Below, one piece after another: positions 7,572 to 16,594 of a DNA stretch of 50,517 nt. Origin of the DNA: Methylobacterium terricola (GTDB lineage Bacteria; Pseudomonadota; Alphaproteobacteria; Rhizobiales; Beijerinckiaceae). Positions within the stretch are counted from its first letter, which is position 1. Each line of letters starts with the position of its first letter. A model generated the notes under the pieces. It had not been told where the DNA came from. It made no database searches and was given only the letters and a program-made list of their open reading frames with translations. The stretch spans positions 1 to 50,517 of the forward strand of contig NZ_VDDA01000031.1 of NCBI RefSeq assembly GCF_006151805.1. The letters are read 5' to 3'. The position numbers and the translations under genes are program-made.

Positions 7572-9436
7572 GCGTGCTCGCAGAGCCTCACCCCCACCCG
7601 GCCGCCCTCTCCTCCGACTGGCTCTCCGCGGCCGAGCGGGCGTTGCGCCTCGTCGTCGAGGTGCCGGCGGCGATCCTCGTCGCCGCCGAGGCGGCGATCC
7701 TGTTCGCCGGCATCGTCTCGCGGGCCATCGGCCACTCGATCATCTGGAGCGACGAGCTCGCCTCGATCCTGTTCCTCTGGCTCGCGATGCTCGGCAGCGT
7801 CGTGGCGGTGCAGCGGGGCGAGCACATGCGGCTGACCTTCGTGGTCGGCGCGCTGTCGCCGCGCGCCCGGGCCTGGTGCGAGGCGCTCGCCGTCGGCACC
7901 GTCTTCGCCTTCCTGGCGCTGCTGATGCACGCGGCCTACGACTACACCGAGGACCAGTCCTTCGTGGAGACGCCGGCGCTCGGCTGGTCGGGCACCGTGC
8001 GGGCGCTCGCCGTGCCGGTCGGCTTCGTGCTGGCGCTGCTCGCCTGCTCCCTGCGTCTCGCCCGCCACCGCCCGGCCGACCTCCTCGGCGTCGGCGCCGT
8101 GCTGCTCGGCGTCGTGGCGCTTCTCGCGGTCGGGGCGCCGGTGCTCACCGGCATGGGCAACTGGGCGCTCCTGGTGTTCTTCGTCGGGCTGCTCGGGATC
8201 GGGATCCTCGCCGGCGTGCCGATCGCGTTCTCGTTCGCGCTCGCCACCTCGGCCTACCTGCTCACCACCACCTCCACCCCGCTCACCATCGTGGTCGGGC
8301 GGATGGACGAGGGGATGAGCAGCCTGATCCTGCTGGCGATTCCCCTCTTCGTACTGCTCGGCCAGCTCGTCGACGCGACCGGGATGGCCCGGGTGATGGT
8401 GGCGTTCCTGGCCTCGCTGCTGGGCCACGTGAAGGCCGGGATGTCCTACGTGCTGCTCGGCGCGATGCTGCTGGTCTCGGGGATTTCCGGCTCGAAGACC
8501 GCCGACATGTCGGCGGTGGCCCCGGTGCTGTTTCCCGAGATGCGCAAGCGCGGGATGAAGGACGGCGAACTCCTGTCGATCCTCGCCGCCTCGGGGGCGA
8601 TGAGCGAGACGATCCCGCCCTCCATCGTGCTGATCGCCATCGCCTCCGCCACGGGCGTGTCGATCGCCGCCCTGTTCACCGCCGGGATCCTGCCGGCCCT
8701 GGTGCTCGCCCTGGTGCTGGCGGTGGTCGCCCGCTACCGCGCCGGGCGCGAGGAGGACGCGGTCGCGATCCCGCGCGCCCCGCTGTCGGTGGTCGGCAAG
8801 ACCCTGCTCGTCGCGCTGCCGGCCCTGCTGCTGCCGTTCCTGATCCGCACGGCGGTGGTCGAGGGCGTGGCGACCGCCACCGAGGTCTCGACGATCGGCA
8901 TCGCCTACTCGCTGGTGCTGGGGCTGGTGATCTATCGCGGCGGGCTCAAGCGCGCCGAGATCATCCCGATGCTGGCGCGGACCGCCTCGCTGTCGGGGGC
9001 GATCCTGTTCATCGTGGGGGCTGCGAGCGCGATGGCCTGGGCGCTGACCCAGTCGGGCTTCTCGCACGACCTCGCCCGGGCGATGGCGGCGGTGCCCGGC
9101 GGCAAGACCGGGTTCCTGCTGATCTCGGTGGTGGCCTTCATCGTGCTCGGCAGCCTGCTCGAAGGCATCCCGGCGATCGTGCTGTTCGGCCCGCTGCTGT
9201 TCCCGATCGCGCACCAGTTCGGGATCCATGAGGTCCACTACAGCATGATCGTGATCCTGGCGATGGGACTGGGCCTGTTCGCCCCGCCCTTCGGCCTCTG
9301 CTACTACGCCGCCTGCATCATCGGCGGGGTGGCGCCCGAGGCCGGGATGCGGCGGATCTGGATCTATCTCGGCGCGCTGTTCGTCGGCCTTCTGGTGCTC
9401 ACCTTCGTGCCGTGGTTCTCGATCGGGTTCTTGTGA
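7568..9436 (+). CDS. TRAP transporter fused small and large permease (DctQM)
   Basis: A 622-aa inner-membrane protein. Residues about 20-165 form a four-helix DctQ small subunit (with SIIWSDELASILFLWLAMLGS). Residues about 190-622 form a DctM large subunit with many hydrophobic helices and typical blocks such as PLFVLLGQLVDATG, GMSYVLLGAMLLVSGISGSKTADMSAVAPVL (read as two pieces) and GAMSETIPPSI. Fusion of Q and M is common. Start and stop overlap with dctP (ATGA) show one operon. It uses an ion gradient to import the DctP ligand. Confidence 0.92.
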   Translation: MSVLAEPHPHPAALSSDWLSAAERALRLVVEVPAAILVAAEAAILFAGIVSRAIGHSIIWSDELASILFLWLAMLGSVVAVQRGEHMRLTFVVGALSPRARAWCEALAVGTVFAFLALLMHAAYDYTEDQSFVETPALGWSGTVRALAVPVGFVLALLACSLRLARHRPADLLGVGAVLLGVVALLAVGAPVLTGMGNWALLVFFVGLLGIGILAGVPIAFSFALATSAYLLTTTSTPLTIVVGRMDEGMSSLILLAIPLFVLLGQLVDATGMARVMVAFLASLLGHVKAGMSYVLLGAMLLVSGISGSKTADMSAVAPVLFPEMRKRGMKDGELLSILAASGAMSETIPPSIVLIAIASATGVSIAALFTAGILPALVLALVLAVVARYRAGREEDAVAIPRAPLSVVGKTLLVALPALLLPFLIRTAVVEGVATATEVSTIGIAYSLVLGLVIYRGGLKRAEIIPMLARTASLSGAILFIVGAASAMAWALTQSGFSHDLARAMAAVPGGKTGFLLISVVAFIVLGSLLEGIPAIVLFGPLLFPIAHQFGIHEVHYSMIVILAMGLGLFAPPFGLCYYAACIIGGVAPEAGMRRIWIYLGALFVGLLVLTFVPWFSIGFL

Positions 9437-9820
9437 GCGGGGAGCGCGCCGCGCGCGGGCGGCGGAGCCGTCCCATCGTGACGGAGGGGGGAAGGCTCCG
9501 CTGCGCGGCCCCGGAATGACGAGGAGAATGACGAGGAGAGAGTGAAGACCGTCGGTGGAGCCAGGCCCTCGATGTCGCCTCCCGGAAGGATGCCTCCGGG
9601 AGGCGTTTTCATGCACGCTGCACGCTCGCCGACCTTCCTCGACCTTGCGCGGCGACCGGGCAACGCGACGCCTCCCCCACCCTTGCCGCCCCGATCGTCA
9701 CGCCTCCGCTCCCTCGCCAACCCGCGTCGCCCCGGCTCAAGCGAATGTCGCTGACGCGGCAGCGGCAGGGCGGCCGGGCGGGGATAGTCGGTCTCGCTCG
9801 ATACGGCTTTGCGAGGCCCC
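9437..9820. other. intergenic region between TRAP operon and gbcA
   Basis: This 384-bp stretch has no convincing gene. It holds a weak hairpin just after the TRAP stop (GCGGAGCC at 9462-9469 with 9494-9501), a strong intrinsic terminator (9576-9609) and then about 210 bp that must carry the gbcA promoter. I could not identify -35/-10 elements or a certain GbdR site in it. Confidence 0.6.
9576..9609 (+). terminator. intrinsic terminator after the TRAP operon
   Basis: An 11-bp perfect stem (CGCCTCCCGGA at 9576-9586 with 9595-9605) has an 8-nt loop and is followed by TTTT at 9606-9609. It is oriented to end TRAP transcripts before the betaine genes. Confidence 0.85.
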
Positions 9821-11080
9821 ATGCTCGACGTGACGCCCACTCCGCTGCAACGCCTCCTGCGTGAGCGTCGCCCCGGCTACACCCTGGCGGCGCCGTTCTA
9901 TCTCAGCCCCGAGATCTTCGAGGCCGATATGGAGGTCATCTTCGGCCGTCACTGGATCTATGTCGGCGTGGAGCCCGATGTGCCGGAGGCCGGCGACGTG
10001 ATGGTCGTCGACATCGGCAAGACCTCGGTGGCGATCGTGCGCGACGACGACAACGAGATCCGCGCCTTCCACAACGTCTGCCGCCACCGCGGCGCCCGGC
10101 TCGTCCACGACGAGAAGACGACCGTCGGCAACCTCGTCTGCCGCTACCATTCCTGGACCTACGACCTCACCGGCAACCTGATCCATGCCGAGCATATGGG
10201 CCCGGACTTCAAGACGGGCTGCCACGGCCTCAAGCCCGTGCACATCCGCTCCCTCGAAGGCCTGCTGTTCATCTGCCTCGCCGACGAGGCACCGAGCGAC
10301 TTCGACGAGATGGTGACCCGGCTCGGCCCCTACATCGCGCCCCACAACGTGCGCGAGACCAAGATCGCGTTCCAGAAGGACATCATCGAGCCGGGCAACT
10401 GGAAGCTCACGATGGAGAACAACCGCGAGTGCTATCACTGCGGGGCGAACCATCCCGAACTGACCGTGCCGCTCTTCGCCTACGGCTTCGGCTTCGCGCC
10501 GGAGGAGATGGGCGAGCACGACCGCGCTGAAGCCGAGCGCTACGGCTGCCTGCTCAAGACCCGGCACGGCGAGTGGGAGGCGGAAGGCCTGCCGTCGCGG
10601 GAGATCGACGAACTCGACACGATGGTGACGGGCTTCCGCACCGAGCGCCTGCCCCTCGACGGCGAGGGCGAGTCGCACACCCTCGACACCAAGGCCGCCT
10701 GCAGGAAGCTGCTCGGCGACTTGACGAATGCCAAGCTCGGCGGCCTCTCGGTCTGGACCCAGCCGAATTCCTGGCACCACTTCCTCGGCGACCACATCGT
10801 CACCTTCTCGGTGCTGCCGCTCGACGCCGGGCGCTCGCTCCTGCGCACCAAGTGGCTCGTCCACAAGGACGCGGTCGAGGGCGTCGATTACGACCTCGCC
10901 AACCTGATCGGCGTCTGGGACGCCACCAACGACCAGGACAGCGAGCTCGTCGGCATCTGCCAGCAGGGCATCGCCAGCCCGGCCTACGAGCCCGGTCCCT
11001 ACTCGCCGAACACCGAGATGCTCGTCGAGAAGTTCTGCAACTGGTATGTCGGCCGCATGGCCGCGCATCTGGGGCGCTAG
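9821..11080 (+). CDS. gbcA: glycine betaine monooxygenase oxygenase subunit (Rieske non-haem iron)
   Basis: The 419-aa protein is the oxygenase component that demethylates glycine betaine to dimethylglycine and formaldehyde. It has a Rieske [2Fe-2S] site (C87-x-H89 and C107-x2-H110) and the mononuclear iron region ENNRECYHCGANH, with H206 and H211 as likely ligands. The ATG at 9821 follows GAGG at 9813-9816; an in-frame TTG 12 nt earlier is less likely. It is followed 4 nt later by the reductase gbcB and then dgcA and dgcB, the classic betaine gene order. A proline-betaine demethylase is the closest alternative, but the dgc and sox neighbours favour GbcA. Confidence 0.9.
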   Translation: MLDVTPTPLQRLLRERRPGYTLAAPFYLSPEIFEADMEVIFGRHWIYVGVEPDVPEAGDVMVVDIGKTSVAIVRDDDNEIRAFHNVCRHRGARLVHDEKTTVGNLVCRYHSWTYDLTGNLIHAEHMGPDFKTGCHGLKPVHIRSLEGLLFICLADEAPSDFDEMVTRLGPYIAPHNVRETKIAFQKDIIEPGNWKLTMENNRECYHCGANHPELTVPLFAYGFGFAPEEMGEHDRAEAERYGCLLKTRHGEWEAEGLPSREIDELDTMVTGFRTERLPLDGEGESHTLDTKAACRKLLGDLTNAKLGGLSVWTQPNSWHHFLGDHIVTFSVLPLDAGRSLLRTKWLVHKDAVEGVDYDLANLIGVWDATNDQDSELVGICQQGIASPAYEPGPYSPNTEMLVEKFCNWYVGRMAAHLGR

Positions 11081-11084
11081 AGCC

Positions 11085-12224
11085 ATGACGTCGACCTCCA
11101 CCGAGCCGGCCGCCACCCGCCTCGCGGCCACCGCGTCCTGGGATGCGGAGGCCGACGACGCCCTGGTCTGCCTCGCCGTCCGCGACGAGACGCACGACGT
11201 GAAGACCTTCGTGCTGGCGCCCGCCGAGCCCCGGCGCTTCGCCTACGCGCCGGGCCAGTTCCTGACCTTCTCGTTCGAGATCGGGGCTGAGACGATCCAT
11301 CGCTGCTACACCATCTCGTCGGCGCCGACCCGGCCGCACGCCCTGTCGATCACCGTCAAGCGGGTGCCCGGCGGCCCGGTCTCGAACTGGCTGCACGACA
11401 CGCTCAAGGCCGGCGACACCGTGCGGGCGCTCGGGCCGATGGGCGACTTCTCCTGCTTCACCCATCCGGCCCAAAAGTACCTCCTGCTCTCGGGCGGCAG
11501 CGGCGTGACGCCGATGATGGCGATGGCGCGCACCTTCCACGACCTCGGCCAAGCCCGCGACGTCGCCTTCGTCCACTCCGCCCGCAGCCCGGCCGACATC
11601 GTGTTCCGCGGCGAACTCGAGACGATGGCCCGGCTCGACCCGTCCTTCCGCTTCCAGGCGATCTGCGAGGCCGACGGACTGGGCGAGGCGTGGACCGGTC
11701 CCAAGGGCCGCCTGTCCCTCGACATCCTCACCCAGGCGGTGCCGGATTTCCGCGAGCGCGAGGTCTTCGTCTGCGGGCCGAAGCCGTACATGGACGCCGT
11801 GCGACTGATGCTGCGCGATGCCGGCTACGACATGGCCCGGTACCACGAGGAGAGCTTCGATTTCGGCGCCCTGCCGGAGGCCGAGCAGCAGGCGGCGGCG
11901 GAAGCCGGCCGGGCGCTGGATGCCGAAACCTTGGCCGAGGCCGACGCCGCACCTGCCGTGCGGACCTTCCGGGTCGAGTTCGCCAAGACCCGCCGGGCGC
12001 TCGATTGCCCGGAGGACTCGACCGTACTCGACGCCGCCCGCAAGGCCGGGATCCGGCTGCCCTCGTCCTGCGCCAAGGGCCTGTGCGGCACCTGCAAGTC
12101 GAAGGTCACCAAGGGCACCGTCGCGATGACCCATGCCGGCGGCATCCGCCAGCGCGAGATCGATGCCGGCATGGCGCTGCTGTGCTGCTCGAAGCCGACG
12201 AGCGACCTCGTCGTCGAGCGCTGA
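11085..12224 (+). CDS. gbcB: glycine betaine monooxygenase reductase subunit
   Basis: A 379-aa flavin and iron-sulfur reductase that passes NAD(P)H electrons to GbcA. An N-terminal FAD-binding barrel (HRCYTISSAP) precedes an NAD-binding domain (LLSGGSGVTPMMAMAR). A linker of about 40 residues leads to a C-terminal plant-type [2Fe-2S] ferredoxin domain with CAKGLCGTC and a last cysteine in LLCCSKP. The ATG at 11085 gives the normal family length. The pair gbcA-gbcB is adjacent, as in other betaine degraders. Confidence 0.92.
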   Translation: MTSTSTEPAATRLAATASWDAEADDALVCLAVRDETHDVKTFVLAPAEPRRFAYAPGQFLTFSFEIGAETIHRCYTISSAPTRPHALSITVKRVPGGPVSNWLHDTLKAGDTVRALGPMGDFSCFTHPAQKYLLLSGGSGVTPMMAMARTFHDLGQARDVAFVHSARSPADIVFRGELETMARLDPSFRFQAICEADGLGEAWTGPKGRLSLDILTQAVPDFREREVFVCGPKPYMDAVRLMLRDAGYDMARYHEESFDFGALPEAEQQAAAEAGRALDAETLAEADAAPAVRTFRVEFAKTRRALDCPEDSTVLDAARKAGIRLPSSCAKGLCGTCKSKVTKGTVAMTHAGGIRQREIDAGMALLCCSKPTSDLVVER

Positions 12225-12295
12225 CGGCCCATCCGTTCTCGTCTTTCAGAATCCTGGCCCCATTCCCCCGGTCCCTTGCCTTCGGGAGTCGTCCC

Positions 12296-14338
12296 GTGAT
12301 CGCCAATGCCGACGCGCTCTTGAAGCCGCTGACCATCAAGGGCCTCACCATCCGCAACCGGGTGATGTCGACGAGCCACGCGCCGGGCTACGGCCGCGAC
12401 GGCAAGCCCCAGGAGCGCTACCAGCTCTACCACGCCGAGAAGGCGAAGGGCGGCATCGGGCTCACCATGTTCGGCGGCTCGTCCTCGGTCGCTCCCGACA
12501 GCCCGGCCGCACCGTGGAACCAGATCTCGGTCGCCGACGATTCGGTGATCCCGTATTTCCGGCAGTTCTCGGACCGGGTCCACGCCCATGGGGCCAAGCT
12601 GATGATTCAGCTCACCCATATGGGCCGGCGCACCAAGTGGGACACCGAGCACTGGCTGCCGACGATCTCGCCCTCGCCCCGGCGCGAGCCGGCCTCCCGC
12701 ACCGTCCCGAAGGAGATGGAAGAGGAGGACATCGCCCGGGTGGTGAAGGGCTTCGCCGAGGCCGCGCGCCGCTGCCGCGAGGGCGGGCTCGACGGCTGCG
12801 AGGTCTCGGCGGCGCATGGCCACCTGATCGACCAGTTCTGGTCGCCGAGCGTCAACCAGCGCACCGACAAGTACGGCGGCAGCCTGGAGAACCGGATGCG
12901 CTTCGGCATCGAGGTGCTGGAGGCGATGCGGGCAGCGGCCGGCGACGACTACGTCATCGGCATCCGCATGTCCGGCGACGAGATGATCGCCGACGGTCTC
13001 AGCCAGGAGGACTGCCTGACGATCGCGACCGAGTACGCCAGGCGCGGCCTCGTCGATTTCCTCAACGTGCTCGGCGGCCAGGCGCGCGACCACATCGCCC
13101 ACGCGATCTCGCTGCCGAACATGTCGTTCCCGGTCGCCCCCTTCCTGTTCCTGCCGAGCGCGATCAAGCGCGAGGTCGACGTGCCGGTCTTCCACGCCCA
13201 GCGCGTCACCGACCTGGCGACGGCGGCCCGAGCGGTCGCGGAGGGCCACGTCGACATGGTGGCGATGACCCGCGCCCATATCGCCGACCCGCATCTGGTG
13301 CGGAAGCTCTCCGAGGGCCGGGCCGACGACATCCGCCAATGCGTCGGCGCCGGCTACTGCATCGACCGGATCTATGTCGGCGGCGACGCGCTCTGCATCC
13401 AGAACGCCGCCACCGGCCGCGAGGCGACGATGCCGCACGAGATCCGCAAGGCGGATCTGCGCCGGCGCGTCGTGGTGATCGGCGCCGGGCCGGGCGGGCT
13501 CGAGGCGGCCCGGGTCTGCGCCGAGCGCGGCCACGCGGTGGTGCTGTTCGAGAAGAGCGCCGTCGCCGGCGGCCAGATCGGGCTTGCCGCGAAGGCCGGC
13601 TGGCGCGAGGCGATGTCGGGCATCCCGCGCTGGCTCGTGGCGCAGGTGACGAAGCTCGGGGTGGACCTGCGGCTCAACACCGAGGCGACCGAGGCGGCGG
13701 TGCTGGCGGAGACGCCCGACGTCGTCATCGTGGCGACCGGCGGCATGCCGTCCCGCGGCCATGCCAAGGGCGCCGAACAGCACGCCGTCACCACCGCCGA
13801 GGTGCTGTCGGGCGCGGTCGAGCCGACCGGCTCGGTGCTGCTCTACGACGAGATGGGGCAGCACAACGCCTCGTCCGTCGCCGAGCTGCTCGCCAAGCGC
13901 GGCTGCCTCGTCGAGGTCGCCACCCACGACCGCATGGTGGCGGAGGAGGTCGGCACCACCAACCAGCCGATCCACCTGCGCGAGCTCTACAAGCTCGGCG
14001 TCGTGATGACGCCGAACATGGAGCTGATCGAGATCTACCCCGAGGGCAACCGCTTCGTCGCAGCGCTCCGCAACACCATGACGGATGCCGAGGAGGAGCG
14101 GGTCGTCGACCGCATCGTGGTCGATCACGGCACGCTGCCGGTCGATCGTCTCTACCGCGCGCTGAAGGCGGGCTCCGTCAATCGCGGCCAGACCGACCAG
14201 GACGCGATGCTGCGCGGCGAGCCCCAGCCCTACGACCTGTCGAAGGGCTACGCCCTCTACCGCGTCGGCGACGCGGTCGCCGGCCGCAACATCCACGCGG
14301 CGATCTATGATGCCTTGAGGTTGTGCAAGGACATCTGA
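12296..14338 (+). CDS. dgcA: dimethylglycine demethylase subunit DgcA (FMN/Fe-S/FAD oxidoreductase)
   Basis: This 680-aa protein has an old-yellow-enzyme type FMN barrel (residues about 1-340), a cysteine cluster for a 4Fe-4S centre (around CVGAGYCIDR, about 348, and DALCIQ) and an FAD/NAD-binding domain (VVIGAGPGGLEAA, about 393). This is the layout of dienoyl-CoA-reductase-like dimethylglycine and trimethylamine dehydrogenases. The likely start is GTG at 12296 with GGGAG 7 nt upstream; no suitable ATG exists nearby. With DgcB it oxidises dimethylglycine to sarcosine. It follows gbcB after 71 bp. Confidence 0.9.
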   Translation: MIANADALLKPLTIKGLTIRNRVMSTSHAPGYGRDGKPQERYQLYHAEKAKGGIGLTMFGGSSSVAPDSPAAPWNQISVADDSVIPYFRQFSDRVHAHGAKLMIQLTHMGRRTKWDTEHWLPTISPSPRREPASRTVPKEMEEEDIARVVKGFAEAARRCREGGLDGCEVSAAHGHLIDQFWSPSVNQRTDKYGGSLENRMRFGIEVLEAMRAAAGDDYVIGIRMSGDEMIADGLSQEDCLTIATEYARRGLVDFLNVLGGQARDHIAHAISLPNMSFPVAPFLFLPSAIKREVDVPVFHAQRVTDLATAARAVAEGHVDMVAMTRAHIADPHLVRKLSEGRADDIRQCVGAGYCIDRIYVGGDALCIQNAATGREATMPHEIRKADLRRRVVVIGAGPGGLEAARVCAERGHAVVLFEKSAVAGGQIGLAAKAGWREAMSGIPRWLVAQVTKLGVDLRLNTEATEAAVLAETPDVVIVATGGMPSRGHAKGAEQHAVTTAEVLSGAVEPTGSVLLYDEMGQHNASSVAELLAKRGCLVEVATHDRMVAEEVGTTNQPIHLRELYKLGVVMTPNMELIEIYPEGNRFVAALRNTMTDAEEERVVDRIVVDHGTLPVDRLYRALKAGSVNRGQTDQDAMLRGEPQPYDLSKGYALYRVGDAVAGRNIHAAIYDALRLCKDI

Positions 14339-14686
14339 GTCCTGTGAGCCGATCGAACGCGGGCAGCGCGCCGCCCAACCCTCCCCCCATGGAACTCGGG
14401 CTTGCCCGAGTTCCGCATCCACGCGCCCAAGTCGGGCATGCCCGACTTGGGTCGGGGGAGGGTGGCGAGCGGAGCGAGCGCAGCGGGACGAAGTCCCGCC
14501 GAGAGCGGCAGCGCGACGCTGATCCTGCGGGCGCCCGTCATGGAGGTCGCGACCTTTCCGGAAGCGGGTTCCCCCTCTCCCGCCCCACTCCGTGGGGCGC
14601 CCTCCCCCGCGGAAGGGGGAGGGTTGGCGCGGTGCTGCCCGCAGGCCTGAATTCCATCGTATCGCCAAGCCCCTAGGCCCGCCGTC
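14339..14686. other. intergenic region between dgcA and dgcB
   Basis: A 348-bp gap inside the betaine operon, almost filled by a 253-bp element with inverted ends and strong internal hairpins (described separately). No gene is seen. If genes on both sides are one transcript, the hairpins would lie within the mRNA. Confidence 0.6.
14375..14627. repeat. 253-bp MITE-like element with 13-bp inverted ends
   Basis: CCAACCCTCCCCC at 14375-14387 is matched by its exact complement at 14615-14627. Inside are two perfect hairpins, GGAACTCGGG (14391-14400 with 14405-14414) and CCCAAGTCGGGC (14426-14437 with 14440-14451). No coding sequence is present. The structure suggests a non-autonomous repeat of the kind scattered in high-GC alphaproteobacteria. 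Copies elsewhere in the genome cannot be checked here. Confidence 0.6.
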
Positions 14687-16594
14687 ATGACCAGCTTCAT
14701 GCCCCTGACCACGGTGTTTCCCGGCCTCGTCTGGACGATGGCGGCCCTGGCCCTCGTCCAGGCCTCCCGGCGCGCGTCCCTCTGGCGGGTCGGTGCCGCG
14801 GCGCCGGTGGCCTGGCTCCACGGCCTCGCCCGGCTGCCGCGCCGCTACCTCGTCGACGTCCACCACGTCGTGGCGCGCGATCCTCACGCCTCCCGCATGC
14901 ACGCCGTCGTGGCCGGCGGGCTCCTCGCCGCCTCGCTGCTCACGGCCCTGGCGATCCTGCCGCCGCTCGCCGGCTCCCGGGCCTACTGGCTCCTGGTGAC
15001 GCTGGCCTTCGCGGTGACGGCGGCCGGCTCGCTCCTCGTCGGCGCGCGGCGCTACCCCGTCAAGCAGAAGCGCCTCTCGGCCGGGCGCTTCCAGATCCTG
15101 CCGGTCCTGCTCCTCGCCTACGCGGTCGGCGGCACGCTCACCGCCCTGCTGCTGGCCCTCGGCGCCGGCGGGATCGCCCTCCCCTTCGCCCTGCTGGCGG
15201 CGGCCGGGGGCCTCGGCCTCGCCTTCGAGGTACGGCAGGGGCCGATGCGCCACGCCGTGGCCGGCGCGCTCCACCTCGCCGCACATCCCCGGCCCGGCCG
15301 GTTCGAGGGCCGGCCCGACACCGCGCTCCAGCCCCTCGACCTCGACGCACCCCGCCTCGGCGCCGCGATGCCGGCGGACTTCACCTGGAACCGGCTCCTC
15401 TCCTACGATGCCTGCGTGAGTTGCGGGCGCTGCGAGACCGCCTGCCCGGCCTTCGCCGCCGGCCAGCCGCTCAACCCGAAGCGGCTGATCCAGGACCTCG
15501 TCGCGGGCCTCAACCCCGCCGAGCCGCCTTACGCCGGCACTTCCTATCCCGGCGGCCGCGCGGCGGAGGGGCCGCGCGGCCCCCTCGCCCGGCTGATCGG
15601 GCCGGATGCGCGCATCCACCCGGATACGCTGTGGTCCTGCACCACCTGCCGGGCCTGCGTCGAGGAATGCCCGATGATGATCGAGCATGTCGACGCGGTG
15701 GTGTCGTTGCGCCGCTACCAGACGCTGGAGCGCGGCGCGCTGCCCGAGAAGGCGATCGGCCCGGTGACCGAGCTGCGCCAGGCCGGCGATCCGGGTGGTC
15801 GCCCGCTCGCCGCCCGTACCGACTTCGCCGCCGGTCTCGACCTGCCGCTGATGGCCGACCGGGGCCAAGCCCAGGCTGAGGTGGACGTGCTGCTCTGGCT
15901 CGGCGAGGGCGCCTACGACCTGCGCTACGGCCGGACGCTGCGGGCCCTGGTGCGGCTCTTGCGCCGGGCGAATGTCGATTTCGCGGTGCTGGGGGCGGAG
16001 GAGCGCGACACCGGCGACCTCGCCCGCCGGCTCGGCGACGAGGCGACCTTCCAAGCCCTGGCGCGGGAGAACATCGCGACGCTGGCGCGCTACCGCTTCG
16101 CCCGCATCGTCACCGGCGACCCGCACGCCCTGCACGCCCTGCGCAACGAGTACCCGGCCTTCGGCGGGCATTACACGGTGGTCCACCACACCGCGCTGCT
16201 GCTGGAGCTGATCCGGGCGGGCCAACTCTCGCCCCAGCGCCTGCCCGACCTCTCGGTGACCTATCACGACCCCTGCTACCTCGCCCGCTACAACGGCGAG
16301 ACCGAGGCCCCCCGCGCCGTCCTCGACGCGATCGGCCTGTCGCGGGTCGAGATGGCGCGCTCGGGCAAGCGGGCGATGTGCTGCGGTGGCGGCGGCGGCG
16401 CGCCGGTGAGCGACGTGCCGGGCGAGCGCCGCATCCCCGACCTGCGCATGGCCCAGGCCACGGAGACGGGCGCGGGGATCGTCGCCGTCGCCTGCCCGTC
16501 CTGCACCGCGATGCTGGAGGGCGTGACCGACCGCAAGGCGGACGTTCGCGACGTCGCCGAGCTGCTGCTCCAGGCCGTGGAGGCGGGACGATGA
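14687..16594 (+). CDS. dgcB: dimethylglycine demethylase subunit DgcB (membrane Fe-S protein)
   Basis: The 635-aa protein has several N-terminal membrane helices (about 10-30, 75-125 and 140-180). Two 4Fe-4S clusters follow (CVSCGRCETACP, about 241; CTTCRACVEECP, about 317), then two CCG-type cysteine-rich domains (HDPCYLARY, about 526; CCGGGGGAP, about 565). It resembles heterodisulfide-reductase/GlpC-like membrane electron carriers and partners DgcA, linking dimethylglycine oxidation through ETF-like proteins to the quinone pool. Its stop overlaps the next start (ATGA). Confidence 0.9.
   Translation: MTSFMPLTTVFPGLVWTMAALALVQASRRASLWRVGAAAPVAWLHGLARLPRRYLVDVHHVVARDPHASRMHAVVAGGLLAASLLTALAILPPLAGSRAYWLLVTLAFAVTAAGSLLVGARRYPVKQKRLSAGRFQILPVLLLAYAVGGTLTALLLALGAGGIALPFALLAAAGGLGLAFEVRQGPMRHAVAGALHLAAHPRPGRFEGRPDTALQPLDLDAPRLGAAMPADFTWNRLLSYDACVSCGRCETACPAFAAGQPLNPKRLIQDLVAGLNPAEPPYAGTSYPGGRAAEGPRGPLARLIGPDARIHPDTLWSCTTCRACVEECPMMIEHVDAVVSLRRYQTLERGALPEKAIGPVTELRQAGDPGGRPLAARTDFAAGLDLPLMADRGQAQAEVDVLLWLGEGAYDLRYGRTLRALVRLLRRANVDFAVLGAEERDTGDLARRLGDEATFQALARENIATLARYRFARIVTGDPHALHALRNEYPAFGGHYTVVHHTALLLELIRAGQLSPQRLPDLSVTYHDPCYLARYNGETEAPRAVLDAIGLSRVEMARSGKRAMCCGGGGGAPVSDVPGERRIPDLRMAQATETGAGIVAVACPSCTAMLEGVTDRKADVRDVAELLLQAVEAGR

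Noticed and set aside
7496..9616. 706-residue minus-strand frame opposite the DctQM gene
   Set aside because: Composition is low complexity (His/Arg/Asp/Gln), typical of antisense of membrane-protein codons.
9611..9626. GTGCAGCG (minus strand) upstream of gbcA as a GbdR site like that near glyA
   Set aside because: Only one 8-mer copy, no second copy at AraC spacing, and none in the gbdR-soxB gap. Chance is likely in G/C-rich DNA.
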